Notes: a model not told the origin generated them from the letters alone. DNA of 21,509 nucleotides from CAZPGL01 sp964586175 (GCA_964586175.1 CAZPGL010000034.1:1-21509); one strand, 5' to 3'; positions 13,760-21,509 are shown, counted from the stretch's first letter. A program made the numbers and translations.

Positions 13760-14902
13760 CTAGCGACCCAGCAGGGCCGGCAGGAGCCTGTGCCCGGCGA
13801 CCAGCGGGGCGTCGGCCACCCCCGGCTCGGTGAACACCCCACCCGGCCCGTCGACCGCTGAATCAACCAGCAGGTACGGCACGGGATCGGGCGTGTGGGT
13901 GCGGGTGGTGAGCGGCGTGGCGTGGTCCGGCAGCATCAACAGCCGCCACGGCCCCATGGCGTCCAGCCCCGGGATCAGGTCGGCCAGGATGCGGCGGTCC
14001 CAGAACTCGAGGGCCTCGACCTTGTCGGCCACGTCGCCGGCGTGGCCGGCCTCGTCGGTGGCCTCCACGTGGATGATGAACACGTCCAGCCCCTCGGCCA
14101 GCTTCTGGAGGGCGATGTCCCGCTTACCCTCGTAGTCGGTGTCGTACCAGCCGGTGGCGCCGGGGATGTCGCAGATCTCCATGCCGGTCAGCACGCCGAT
14201 GCCCCGCACCAGGTCGACCGCGGTGACGAGGCCCGCCGACAGCCCGTAGGTGTCGGTGAACGACGGCATCTGGGGCTGATAGCCCTGACCCCACAGCCAG
14301 ATCTGGGTGGCGGCCAGGTCGGTGTCGGCCAGCACGGCCTTGGAGGCCTCCATCAGGTCGCTCAGGACGTCGCCGCCCGGACCCGACGGGTTCACGATGG
14401 GGTCGCCCGACAGGTCGTGGGGCGGCACGCAGTTGGCGTCGATCAGCGACGACGGGCCGACCAGGGCGTGGCGATAGCTGACCCCGGGGTGGAACGACAG
14501 ACCATCGCCACCCAGCTCCCGGTCGATACGGCGCACGACCTCGGCGGCGACCTCGGCATCCGGGTTGCCGCCGGCGTAGTCAACCATCACCCCGTCCTCG
14601 ACGACGACCAGGTTGCAGCGGAACGCCGTCTGGTCGGGACGCAGGGTCAGGCCCAGGGCAGCGGCCTCGATGGGCGCCCGGCCCGTGTGGAACTCGGTCG
14701 GGTCGAACCCGAAGATCGACATGTTGCCGACGTCGCTACCCGGCGACATCCCCTCGGGGATCACCGCGGCCCGACCCACGGTGGCCCGGGCGGCCAGGGC
14801 GTCGAGATGTGGCGTGTCGGCGGCCTCCAGGGGCGTGCGGCCGTCGAGTTCGGGCACCGGCAGATCGGCACAGCCGTCGGGGACGCAGATCACGTACTTC
14901 AT
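13760..14902 (-). CDS. ApgM-like phosphoglycerate mutase family protein, candidate homoserine kinase
   Basis: A 380-aa alkaline-phosphatase-superfamily protein of the archaeal-type cofactor-independent phosphoglycerate mutase group. The N-terminus has D9 (VPDGCADLP). The phosphorylatable serine is probably S56 in GMSPGSDVGNMSIFGFDP, followed by FHTGRAPIEAA. C-terminal metal ligands are in HVEATDEAGHAGD and LPDHATPLTTRTHTPDPVPY. A subgroup of this family is a proposed homoserine kinase (TIGR02535 type) in genomes without thrB. Here the gene lies directly after hom and thrC where thrB sits in other actinobacteria, which supports that role; a glycolytic mutase remains possible. ATG 14902 (MKYVICVPDG) is the canonical N-terminus; the frame stays open to 15298 only as a thrC shadow. 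The gap to thrC is 52 bp. Confidence 0.85.
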   Translation of the reverse strand: MKYVICVPDGCADLPVPELDGRTPLEAADTPHLDALAARATVGRAAVIPEGMSPGSDVGNMSIFGFDPTEFHTGRAPIEAAALGLTLRPDQTAFRCNLVVVEDGVMVDYAGGNPDAEVAAEVVRRIDRELGGDGLSFHPGVSYRHALVGPSSLIDANCVPPHDLSGDPIVNPSGPGGDVLSDLMEASKAVLADTDLAATQIWLWGQGYQPQMPSFTDTYGLSAGLVTAVDLVRGIGVLTGMEICDIPGATGWYDTDYEGKRDIALQKLAEGLDVFIIHVEATDEAGHAGDVADKVEALEFWDRRILADLIPGLDAMGPWRLLMLPDHATPLTTRTHTPDPVPYLLVDSAVDGPGGVFTEPGVADAPLVAGHRLLPALLGR

Positions 14903-14954
14903 GGGGCCGACATCCTGCCAGCAGGACCGGCCGATGCCGCATTCGTCCAGGCGG

Positions 14955-16346
14955 TCATCGTCCGCCGGCCCGTTCCTCGACGAACGCCTGCACGGCGGCC
15001 AGGTCGTTGGGCAGGCGGGTGCAGCGTTCAGGACGGTCGAACAGGTCGGCCAGCCGGTCGGGAAGCGCCGGACGGACCCCGGTGGCCGCCTCGACGGCAT
15101 CGGGGAACTTGGCCGGATGGGCGGTGGCCAGAGCGACGATGGGCACCGCCGGATCGCCCCTTCGGGTGCGGGCGGCCTCAGCGGCCAGGACCCCGACGGC
15201 CGAATGCGGGTCGAGCACCACGCCGGTCCGGTCGGCGGTGTCGGCGATACAGCGGCGCACGGCATCGTCGTCGAACCGGGATCCGACCCAACCGGCACCC
15301 AGCGAGGCGTGCAGCACCGGGTCGAGGGCGACCGTGCCGTCGCTGCGGAACCCGTCGAGCAACGCGGCGACCGCGGCCCCGTCCCGGTCGAGCAACTCGA
15401 ACAGCAGGCGTTCGAGATTCGACGACACCTGGATGTCCATGCTGGGCGACGTCGTCGGCACCACCTCGGTGATCGTCATGCTGCCCGACTCGAAGAAGCG
15501 GGTGAGGATGTCGTTGGTGTTGGAACCGACGACCAGCCGGGGCACCTCCAGGCCGCCCAGGCGGGCAACGTGCCCGGCGAACACGTTGCCGAAGTTGCCG
15601 GTGGGTACGGCGAAGTCGACCGGACGGTCCCGGCCGCCGAGCCGCTCGGCGGCCACCACGTAGTAGACGACCTGGGCCATGACCCGGGCCCAGTTGATGG
15701 AGTTCACAGCCGACAGTCGCACCTCGTCGCGGAAGGCCACGTCGGCGAACATGGCCTTCACCAGGTCCTGGCAGTCGTCGAACGTGCCCTCGACGGCCAC
15801 GTTGTGGACGTTGGCCGACGGCACGGTGGTCATCTGCCGCCGCTGCACCTCGGACACCCGGTCCGCCGGATGGAGGACCACGATGTCGACGTTGTCGCGG
15901 TCCCGGCAGGCCTCGATGGCCGCCGAGCCGGTGTCGCCCGATGTGGCCCCCACGATGGTGACCCGCTCTCCTCGCCGGCCCAACTCGTGGCCGAACAGCC
16001 GACCGACCAGCTGCAGGGCGACGTCCTTGAAGGCCAGCGTGGGACCGTGGAACAACTCCATCAGGTGGAGTCCGCCACCCAGGTCGACGATGGGGGCGAC
16101 GTCGGCGGCATCGAAGGTGGCGTAGGCGTCGGCGACCATGGCGGCGAAGTCGTCGGGGTCGATGGCGTCGCCGACGAACGGCGCCATGACCTCGACGGCC
16201 GTTTCCACGTAGTCGCCCCGGCCTCCGGCGCCGAACTGCGGCCAGGATTCAGGCACGTACAGGCCGCCGTCGACGGCTAGGCCGGCCAGCAGAGCGTCGG
16301 CGAAGTCGAGGACCGGGGCGACGCCCCGGGTGCTCACGTACCGCAC
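14955..16346 (-). CDS. thrC: Threonine synthase (long form)
   Basis: A 463-aa PLP enzyme converting O-phosphohomoserine to threonine. The N-terminus VRYVSTRG, then FADALLAGLAVDGGLYVPESWP (15-36), is typical of the longer bacterial/yeast class. The PLP lysine is K107 in GPTLAFKDVALQL, and the phosphate-binding loop is GATSGDTGSAAIEA (133-146). The mycobacterial enzyme at this locus is much shorter (about 360 aa) and belongs to the other class. The GTG at 16346 is chosen because it begins the conserved RYVSTRG segment 4 nt after the hom stop; the longer frame to 16682 lies within hom. It shares a probable transcript with hom and the apgM-like gene. Confidence 0.95.
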   Translation of the reverse strand: MRYVSTRGVAPVLDFADALLAGLAVDGGLYVPESWPQFGAGGRGDYVETAVEVMAPFVGDAIDPDDFAAMVADAYATFDAADVAPIVDLGGGLHLMELFHGPTLAFKDVALQLVGRLFGHELGRRGERVTIVGATSGDTGSAAIEACRDRDNVDIVVLHPADRVSEVQRRQMTTVPSANVHNVAVEGTFDDCQDLVKAMFADVAFRDEVRLSAVNSINWARVMAQVVYYVVAAERLGGRDRPVDFAVPTGNFGNVFAGHVARLGGLEVPRLVVGSNTNDILTRFFESGSMTITEVVPTTSPSMDIQVSSNLERLLFELLDRDGAAVAALLDGFRSDGTVALDPVLHASLGAGWVGSRFDDDAVRRCIADTADRTGVVLDPHSAVGVLAAEAARTRRGDPAVPIVALATAHPAKFPDAVEAATGVRPALPDRLADLFDRPERCTRLPNDLAAVQAFVEERAGGR

Positions 16347-16350
16347 GGGC

Positions 16351-17649
16351 TCAGTCGCCGACGACCCGCAGGACGCTGCCCACGTTGCGCACCGCGTCGA
16401 GCTCCCGCAGGTCGGCGAGGGTGGCCTGCACGTCGCGCTCGACGGCCCGGTGGGTGATGAACACGATGCGGGCCTCGTGGTCGAGACCCTCCTGCTCCAT
16501 GGAGCGGATGGACACGCCGTGGTCGCCGAACACCGCGGCGACCGCCGACAGGACACCGGGCCGGTCGTCGACCTCGAGCTCCAGGTAGTACGCCGACTCG
16601 AGATCGTCGATGGAGGCGATACGGCACCGGTGGAGGCTGCCGATGGGGGCACCGTGGCCCCGCGACCGGTTGCCGGCCGCATCGATCAGGTCGCCGAACA
16701 CCGCCGACGCAGTAGGACGACCACCCGCACCGCGGCCGTAGAGCATCAGCTCGCCGACGGCGTCGCCTTCCACGAACACCGCGTTGAACGAGTCACGCAC
16801 CGCGGCCAGCGGGTGGTGTAGGGGCACCAGCGCCGGATGCACCCGCACGCCGATCTCGGGCTCGCCGTCGGCGGCAATGCGGCGTTCGGCGACCCCGAGC
16901 AGCTTGATGCAGTGCCCCAGGTGGGCGGCGTACTCGATGTCCTCGACGGTGACGCCAGAGATGCCCTCGTGGTGGACGTCGGCTGCGCTGACCTCGGCGC
17001 CGAAGGCCAGCGACGCCATGATCGCCACCTTGGCCCCGGCGTCGAACCCCTCGACGTCGGCGGTGGGGTCGGCCTCGGCGTACCCCAGGGCCTGGGCCTC
17101 GGCTAAGGCGGCGGCGTAGGAGGCGCCCTCCTCGGACATCCGGGTCAGGATGAAGTTGGTCGTGCCGTTGACGATGCCCATGACCCGGCTGACCGGCTCA
17201 CCGGCCAACGACTCACGCAGCGGCCGCATGATCGGAATGGCCCCGGCCACCGCGGCCTCGAACAACAGGTCAACGCCCGCCGTCTCGGCCAGGGCGAACA
17301 GCTCGGCACCGTGATGGGCCAACAGCTCCTTGTTGGCGGTGACCACCGCCTTGCCCGACGCCAGCGCGGCGGCGATGAGGGCCCGGGCCGGGTCGACGCC
17401 TCCCATGACCTCGACGATCACGTCGATGTCGGGGTCGGCCACGACGGCGGCCGCGTCGGTCGTGAACACGTCGGCGGCCAGCGGCACCCCCCGGTCGATC
17501 GACGGGTCGCGCACCGCCACGGCGGCGATCTCGAGACGCAGCCCGGTACGCCGGACGACGGCGTCGCGCTGCTCGTCGACAAGGACGGCCAGGGCGGCAC
17601 CGACGGTGCCACAACCCAGCAGGCCGACGCGGACGGAGGACGATTCCAT
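16351..17649 (-). CDS. hom: Homoserine dehydrogenase
   Basis: A 432-aa monofunctional enzyme reducing aspartate semialdehyde to homoserine with NAD(P)H. The Rossmann motif is GLLGCGTVG (9-17). The TANKE loop with K107 and the catalytic region GYAEADPTADVEGFDAGAK (189-207, ending in K207) are intact. NGTTNFIL follows the substrate-domain pattern. A C-terminal ACT domain (from about 355) contains YYLELEVDDRPGVLSAVAAVFG, which normally gives feedback control by threonine. ATG 17649 is chosen because it is just upstream of the Rossmann fold and has a TACCGT hexamer 7 nt before it; the frame continues open to 17859 inside lysA. There is a 52-bp gap after lysA. Confidence 0.97.
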   Translation of the reverse strand: MESSSVRVGLLGCGTVGAALAVLVDEQRDAVVRRTGLRLEIAAVAVRDPSIDRGVPLAADVFTTDAAAVVADPDIDVIVEVMGGVDPARALIAAALASGKAVVTANKELLAHHGAELFALAETAGVDLLFEAAVAGAIPIMRPLRESLAGEPVSRVMGIVNGTTNFILTRMSEEGASYAAALAEAQALGYAEADPTADVEGFDAGAKVAIMASLAFGAEVSAADVHHEGISGVTVEDIEYAAHLGHCIKLLGVAERRIAADGEPEIGVRVHPALVPLHHPLAAVRDSFNAVFVEGDAVGELMLYGRGAGGRPTASAVFGDLIDAAGNRSRGHGAPIGSLHRCRIASIDDLESAYYLELEVDDRPGVLSAVAAVFGDHGVSIRSMEQEGLDHEARIVFITHRAVERDVQATLADLRELDAVRNVGSVLRVVGD

Positions 17650-17656
17650 GGGCGCC

Positions 17657-17662
17657 ACGGTA
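17657..17662 (-). promoter_or_regulatory. Putative leaderless -10 element (TACCGT) for hom
   Basis: On the minus strand TACCGT is followed by 7 nt (GGCGCCC) and the hom ATG at 17649, with no Shine-Dalgarno. It lies in the 52-bp gap after lysA and would let hom-thrC-apgM-like be expressed apart from argS-lysA. Confidence 0.43.
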
Positions 17663-17701
17663 CCGGTCACGACGCGTGCCCCCGTCGTCGATTCGGGCTG
17701 C

Positions 17702-18973
17702 TCAACGCTCGCGTCGGACCAGATCGGCGTAGGTCTCACGGGCGACCACCACCCGGGCCTCGCCGTCGGACACGAAGACCACCGCGGGCCGCAGGACCTG
17801 GTTGTAGTTCGAGCCCATCGAATGGCCGTAGGCGCCGGTGACCGGGGTGGCCAGCACATCGCCCACCACCAGGTCGGATGGCACCCAGCCCTCGCGGACC
17901 AGCAGGTCGCCCGATTCGCAGTGCTTGCCGACGACCCGCACGGCGTGGGGCCGCTCGGCCGATGCCGCCCGGGGCAGGAAGGTCTCGTAACCCGAGCCGT
18001 ACAGCACCGGCCGGGGGTTGTCGCTCATGCCACCATCGACGGCGACGTAGGTGCGCAGCCCGGGCAGGTCCTTGACCGTGCCCACCCGGTACAAGGTGAC
18101 GGCGGCCGCCGCGGCAATGGACCGCCCCGGCTCGGCCGACACGCGGGCCGTGACCCCTGCGGCGTCGCAGGCGGCCCGCACGACCTCACCCCAAGCGGTG
18201 ATAGAGGGTGCCGTCTCACCCTCGACGTAGGCCACGCCCAACCCGCCGCCCACCGACAGCTCGGGGAGGGCCAGCGGGGCGGCGAAGGCGGCCACCACCT
18301 CGACGGCCCGGGCGAACGAGCCGACCTCGAACACCTGACTGCCGATGTGGGCGTGTACGCCGACCAGTTCGACCGACGGCGACGACACCGCCCGTTCGAC
18401 GGCCGCCTGGGCCAACCCGGTGGAGGCGGTGAATCCGAACTTGGAGTCGTCCTGGCCGGTGGACACGAATTCGTGGGTGTGGGCCTCGACCCCCGGGGTG
18501 ACCCGCAGGAGCACGCGGGGCACCGCTCCGATCTCGGCGTGGAGTGCATCAAGGCGGTCGAGTTCGTCGAACGAGTCGACGACGATTCGGCCCACGCCCT
18601 CCTCGACCGCCATGCGTAACTCGAGGTCGCTCTTGTTGTTGCCGTGCATGACCAGCCGTTCGCCGGGCACGCCGGCGTGGCGGGCCATGTGGAGCTCGCC
18701 GCCGGTGGCCACATCGAGGTGCATGCCCTCCTCGACGGCCAGCCGGGCCATGGCCCCGCACAGGAAGGCCTTGCCGGCGTAGGCGACACCCTCACCGAAG
18801 GCGGCCACCGCCTCGCGGCAGCGGGCCCGTAGGTGGGCCTCGTCGTAGACGAACAGCGGGGTGCCGAACTCGTCGGCCAACCCGACGAGGTCGCAGCCGC
18901 CGATCGAGGTGCGACCGTCCTCGGTGACGAGCGCCGAGTCGGGCAGCAGGTGCAGGGGAATGGGGCCGGCCAT
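17702..18973 (-). CDS. lysA: Diaminopimelate decarboxylase
   Basis: A 423-aa fold-type III PLP decarboxylase making lysine from meso-diaminopimelate. The PLP lysine is K68 in VAYAGKAFL. Other family motifs are DVATGGELH, GNNKSDLEL, STGQDDSKFGF, GVHAHIGSQV, the phosphate-binding SVGGGLGVAY, AEPGRSI, and the active-site cysteine segment GKHCESGDLL. Length and order are normal. The ATG at 18973 shares its A with the argS TGA (TGATG), so translation is coupled to argS, the same arrangement of genes as in Mycobacterium and Corynebacterium. No -10-like element is seen at this start. Confidence 0.97.
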   Translation of the reverse strand: MAGPIPLHLLPDSALVTEDGRTSIGGCDLVGLADEFGTPLFVYDEAHLRARCREAVAAFGEGVAYAGKAFLCGAMARLAVEEGMHLDVATGGELHMARHAGVPGERLVMHGNNKSDLELRMAVEEGVGRIVVDSFDELDRLDALHAEIGAVPRVLLRVTPGVEAHTHEFVSTGQDDSKFGFTASTGLAQAAVERAVSSPSVELVGVHAHIGSQVFEVGSFARAVEVVAAFAAPLALPELSVGGGLGVAYVEGETAPSITAWGEVVRAACDAAGVTARVSAEPGRSIAAAAAVTLYRVGTVKDLPGLRTYVAVDGGMSDNPRPVLYGSGYETFLPRAASAERPHAVRVVGKHCESGDLLVREGWVPSDLVVGDVLATPVTGAYGHSMGSNYNQVLRPAVVFVSDGEARVVVARETYADLVRRER

Positions 18974-20607
18974 CAGGATCCGTCCTCCCGGTCATCTCGC
19001 CACATGGTCTCGGGCGCCGCCACGCCCAGCAGGTCGAGACCGACGGCCAGACCGATGCGCACCGCCTCAACCAGCCACAACCGGGCCGCCGTCGTCGCCG
19101 GGTCGATACCGTCGCCCATCACCCGGCAGTCGTGGTAGAAGCCGTGGAAGGCGGCGGCCAGGTCCCGCACCCACGTGGTGACCTGATGGGGGGACCGTTC
19201 CCGGGCGGCCCGCAGCACCGTGTCCGGGAGCTCGTGCAGGGCCCGCAGCAGCGCCGTCTCCCGGGGATGGGTGAGGACCCCGAGGTCGGTGTCGGCCAGC
19301 GGGGGCGCGCTGAGGCCCGCCTCGGCCACCCGACGCAGGATCGAGTGGATGCGGGCATGGGCGTACTGCACGTAGAACACGGGGTTCTCGTTGACCTGGC
19401 TGGCCACCAGGTCGAGGTCGAAGGTCTGGGGCGAATCGACCGACAGCAGCAGGTAGGTGAAGCGGGCGGCGTCGGCCCCCACCTCGTCGACCACCTCGGC
19501 CAGTTCGACGATCTCGCCGGTGCGCTTGGACAGCCGGACCTCGGTGCCGTCCCGCTGCAGGTTGACCATCTGGGTGATGGCCACCTCCAGCTCGGCCGGC
19601 TCGTGGCCGAGGGCGGCCATGGCGGCGTGCATGCGGGCCACGTAGCCGTGGTGGTCGGCGCCCCACACGTTGACGAGGCGGTCGGCCCGGGCGAACTTGT
19701 CGCGGTGGTAGGCCACGTCGGGCAGCAGGTAGGTGAACTGCCCGTCCGACTTGATGAGCACCCGGTCCTTGTCGTCCCCATGGTCGGTGCTGCGCAGCCA
19801 CGTCGCCCCGTCGGCCGCGAACGAGGCCCCGGCGGCGTCGAGATCGGCCAGGGTGGCGTCGATGGCCCCGGAGGCGATCATCGAGCGCTCGGAGAACCAC
19901 TCGTCGAAGTGGATGTCGAGGGCCTCGAGCACCGACCGGTGGGCGGCCAGGGCCCGGGCGTACCCCCACTCGAGGGGGTCGGCATCGGCAGGCATCTCGG
20001 CCGCCCAGTCGACGACGTACTGACCGTGGTAGCCGCCTTCAGGGACGTCACCGCCGGCGGCCCGGGCGGCCAGCGACGCCGCGTACATCTCCATCTGGGT
20101 GCCGCGGTCGTTGATGTAGAACTCGCGCACCACGGGGTGGCCGACCCGCTCGTAGAGGCGGGCCACCGAATCGCCGTAGCAGGCGCCACGACCGTGGCCG
20201 GCGTGCAGGGGGCCGGTGGGGTTGGCGCTCACGAACTCGACGATGACCCGCTCGTCGGCGCCCACGTCGTGGCGGGCCCACCCGTCGGTGCCGGCTGCCA
20301 CCACGTCGCGCAACACGCCGTGGAGCCAGGTGTCGGCAAGGCGGAAGTTGACGAACCCCGGACCGGCCACCTCGACGCCGACGACGTGGGGCACCCCGAC
20401 GGCCTCGATGTGGGCCGCCAGCTCGGTACCCAGCTCGCGGGGGTTGCGGCCGGCCGCCTTTGCCGACACCAGAGCTACGTTGGTGGACCAGTCGCCGTGG
20501 TCGGGGTTGGCCGGACGCTCCAGTTGCACGACGGCCGGCACCGGGTCGACGCCCAACTCGACGAGGGCGGCCCGTACAGCATCGATGAGGGTGTCGCGCA
20601 CGTCCAT
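18973..20607 (-). CDS. argS: Arginyl-tRNA synthetase
   Basis: A 544-aa class I aminoacyl-tRNA synthetase charging tRNA-Arg. An N-terminal ArgRS add-on domain (about 1-90, with ANPDHGDWSTNVAL) precedes the catalytic Rossmann domain. The HIGH signature is H135-A-G-H138 in SANPTGPLHAGHGRG, and the KMSK-like loop is L359-S-K-R362. The C-terminal DALR helical domain includes NENPVFYVQYAHARIHSI. ATG 20607 (MDVRDTLIDAV) gives a standard length; the frame stays open to 21489 only as a shadow of the divergent gene. It heads the argS-lysA pair, with 108 bp separating it from the divergent M24 gene. Confidence 0.97.
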   Translation of the reverse strand: MDVRDTLIDAVRAALVELGVDPVPAVVQLERPANPDHGDWSTNVALVSAKAAGRNPRELGTELAAHIEAVGVPHVVGVEVAGPGFVNFRLADTWLHGVLRDVVAAGTDGWARHDVGADERVIVEFVSANPTGPLHAGHGRGACYGDSVARLYERVGHPVVREFYINDRGTQMEMYAASLAARAAGGDVPEGGYHGQYVVDWAAEMPADADPLEWGYARALAAHRSVLEALDIHFDEWFSERSMIASGAIDATLADLDAAGASFAADGATWLRSTDHGDDKDRVLIKSDGQFTYLLPDVAYHRDKFARADRLVNVWGADHHGYVARMHAAMAALGHEPAELEVAITQMVNLQRDGTEVRLSKRTGEIVELAEVVDEVGADAARFTYLLLSVDSPQTFDLDLVASQVNENPVFYVQYAHARIHSILRRVAEAGLSAPPLADTDLGVLTHPRETALLRALHELPDTVLRAARERSPHQVTTWVRDLAAAFHGFYHDCRVMGDGIDPATTAARLWLVEAVRIGLAVGLDLLGVAAPETMWRDDREDGS

Positions 20608-20666
20608 GGGTGGGGAGATCCGAAGGGGTCGACGGCGGCGGCCGACGGCCACCGGGAACGACCCCG

Positions 20667-20672
20667 ATGCTA
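20667..20672 (-). promoter_or_regulatory. Putative -10 element (TAGCAT) for argS
   Basis: On the minus strand TAGCAT lies 59 nt upstream of the argS ATG, giving a leader of roughly 50 nt. There is no clear -35. This is the same hexamer as at rpiB but not in the leaderless position. Confidence 0.3.
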
Positions 20673-20702
20673 CCCCCGCCCACCGGTCTCCCCCGGCGTG
20701 CA

Positions 20703-20708
20703 TATGCT
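20703..20708 (+). promoter_or_regulatory. Putative leaderless -10 element (TATGCT) for the M24 gene
   Basis: TATGCT ends 7 nt before ATG 20716 and there is no Shine-Dalgarno. If it is used, the in-frame ATG at 20704, which lies inside the hexamer, cannot be the start. Confidence 0.43.
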
Positions 20709-20715
20709 GCGCGCC

Positions 20716-21509
20716 ATGTCCGAGTTGTCCTCCGCCGGACCCGTCGTCGACCCGGACCGGCTCCACCATTTCCGTCTCGGCCGGGCCCGGAGCCAGATGG
20801 CCGAGCATGGTGTCGACGCCTGCCTGCTGTTCGACCCGACCAACGTGCGGTACGCCACCGGGGCCCGCAACATGACCCCGTTCCATCTCCGGAACCCGTC
20901 CCGCTACCTGTTCCTGCCCTCCGAAGGGCCGGTCATCCTGTTCGAGTTCGCCGGGGCCCTGCACCTGGCCGACCTGGTGACCACGATCGACGAGGTACGG
21001 CCGGCCACCGCAGCGTCCTATGTGGCGGCTGGGCCCGGCATCGCCGACGTCGAACGCCGGTGGGCGGCCGAGGTGGCCGAGGTATTGCGGGACCATGTGG
21101 GCCACACCGGGGTGGTCGGCCTTGAGCGGATCAACGCCGGGGCGGCAGCCGCGCTGGCCGCCTTCGGCTACACCATCGTCGACGCCCAGGCGCCCTTGGA
21201 GCGGGCCCGGGCCGTCAAGGGGCCCGACGAGCTGGCCTGCATCGCCCAGAGCCTGCGGTCCACCGAGCGGGCCGTACACGCCGTGCGCGACCACCTGCGG
21301 CCCGGCCTCACCGAGAACGAGCTGTGGGCCGAGCTGCACCGGGTGGTGATCGCCGAAGGCGGCGACTACGTGGAGACCCGGCTCATGACGTCGGGAACCC
21401 GCACCAACCCGTGGTTCCAGGAGACCGGCGACCGGGTGATCGGCGAGAACGAGTTGGTGGCCCTGGACACCGACGTGGTCGGCTGCCACGGCTACTACTC
21501 GGACTTCTC
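20716..21509 (+). CDS. M24 metallopeptidase-family protein (Xaa-Pro peptidase/creatinase-like), 3' end outside window
   Basis: The first 264 codons of a pita-bread-fold protein; the frame is open to the window end. An N-terminal creatinase-like domain (about 15-160) contains GVDACLLFDPTNVRYATG, the usual 'D.ll......i.YltG' pattern. The M24 domain begins near LERARAVKGPDELACIAQSLRSTE (161-184). The first metal ligands are present as D251 and/or D253 (VALDTDVVG) and D263 (YYSDF). The segment TRLMTSGTRTNPWFQE (221-236) resembles, from memory, the DddP-like branch of M24, which includes DMSP lyases. Prolidase or aminopeptidase P activity is equally possible without the C-terminal ligands. An in-frame ATG at 20704 is an alternative start. 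Confidence 0.88.
   Translation, partial: MSELSSAGPVVDPDRLHHFRLGRARSQMAEHGVDACLLFDPTNVRYATGARNMTPFHLRNPSRYLFLPSEGPVILFEFAGALHLADLVTTIDEVRPATAASYVAAGPGIADVERRWAAEVAEVLRDHVGHTGVVGLERINAGAAAALAAFGYTIVDAQAPLERARAVKGPDELACIAQSLRSTERAVHAVRDHLRPGLTENELWAELHRVVIAEGGDYVETRLMTSGTRTNPWFQETGDRVIGENELVALDTDVVGCHGYYSDF

Noticed and set aside
13747..13768. A possible hairpin GGTC...GACC between the convergent arsI-like and apgM-like genes
   Set aside because: Only 4 bp pair across a 9-nt loop and there is no T tract, which is too weak to call a terminator.
13760..15298. A 512-codon version of the ApgM-like protein
   Set aside because: The N-terminal extension is a shadow of the 3' end of thrC; the family N-terminus MKYVICVPDG starts at 14902.
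18973..21489. An 838-codon open frame on the minus strand extending argS far upstream
   Set aside because: The first 294 codons are antisense to the M24 gene and have no family signal; argS proper starts at ATG 20607.
1..21509. tRNA or rRNA genes, CRISPR arrays, insertion sequences, phage genes, toxin-antitoxin or defence genes
   Set aside because: No cloverleaf, repeat-spacer pattern, transposase motif or defence-type domain was seen on either strand; the ars cassette has no recognisable mobility gene.

Overview
The window is high-GC (roughly 70% by eye), densely packed DNA from an actinobacterium. The core is the classic actinobacterial housekeeping block argS-lysA-hom-thrC-(thrB slot)-rho-rpmE-prfA-prmC-sua5, which Mycobacterium tuberculosis has in the same order. 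Departures from the mycobacterial pattern suggest a deeper lineage such as Acidimicrobiia; that placement is inference. They are a long-type threonine synthase, an ApgM-like protein where thrB should be, a type B L31 and an unrecognised gene between rpmE and prfA.

Layout, left to right. 1-2311 (+): the 3' part of a flavin-dependent luciferase-like oxidoreductase, a TetR regulator and a histidine phosphatase. 2316-3779 (-): a type I sulfatase convergent with the phosphatase; a 12-bp palindrome contains both stop codons. 3814-9659 (-): a run transcribed leftward as rpmE2, unknown gene, prfA, prmC, sua5, rpiB, DUF3039 gene, FMN-dependent alpha-hydroxyacid dehydrogenase, with several TGATG/ATGA stop-start overlaps. 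9731-11374 (-): rho, with a 334-bp non-coding region upstream. 11709-13746: an arsenic-type cassette (MFS transporter and ArsR on -, CadI/ArsI-type C-As lyase homologue on +) around a divergent, AT-rich promoter/operator. 13760-20607 (-): argS, lysA, hom, thrC and the apgM-like gene. 20716-21509 (+): an M24 metallopeptidase-family gene running off the right end.

How the genes work together. hom, thrC and lysA take aspartate semialdehyde and diaminopimelate to threonine and lysine. No thrB is present; the apgM-like gene fills its position and is a candidate homoserine kinase. prfA and prmC are release factor 1 and the methylase of its GGQ loop; sua5, rpmE2 and argS also serve translation, and rho terminates transcription. 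The ars cassette interrupts this otherwise conserved block and is probably an insertion.

Regulation. Seven genes (histidine phosphatase, sulfatase, rpiB, prfA, arsR, hom, M24) have a TANNNT -10-like hexamer 7-8 nt upstream of the start codon and no visible Shine-Dalgarno, as expected for leaderless mRNAs. I saw no tRNA, rRNA, CRISPR array, transposase or phage gene. I do not see a wholly new system; the best leads are the thrB replacement, the unknown gene beside prfA, and the leaderless promoter set.
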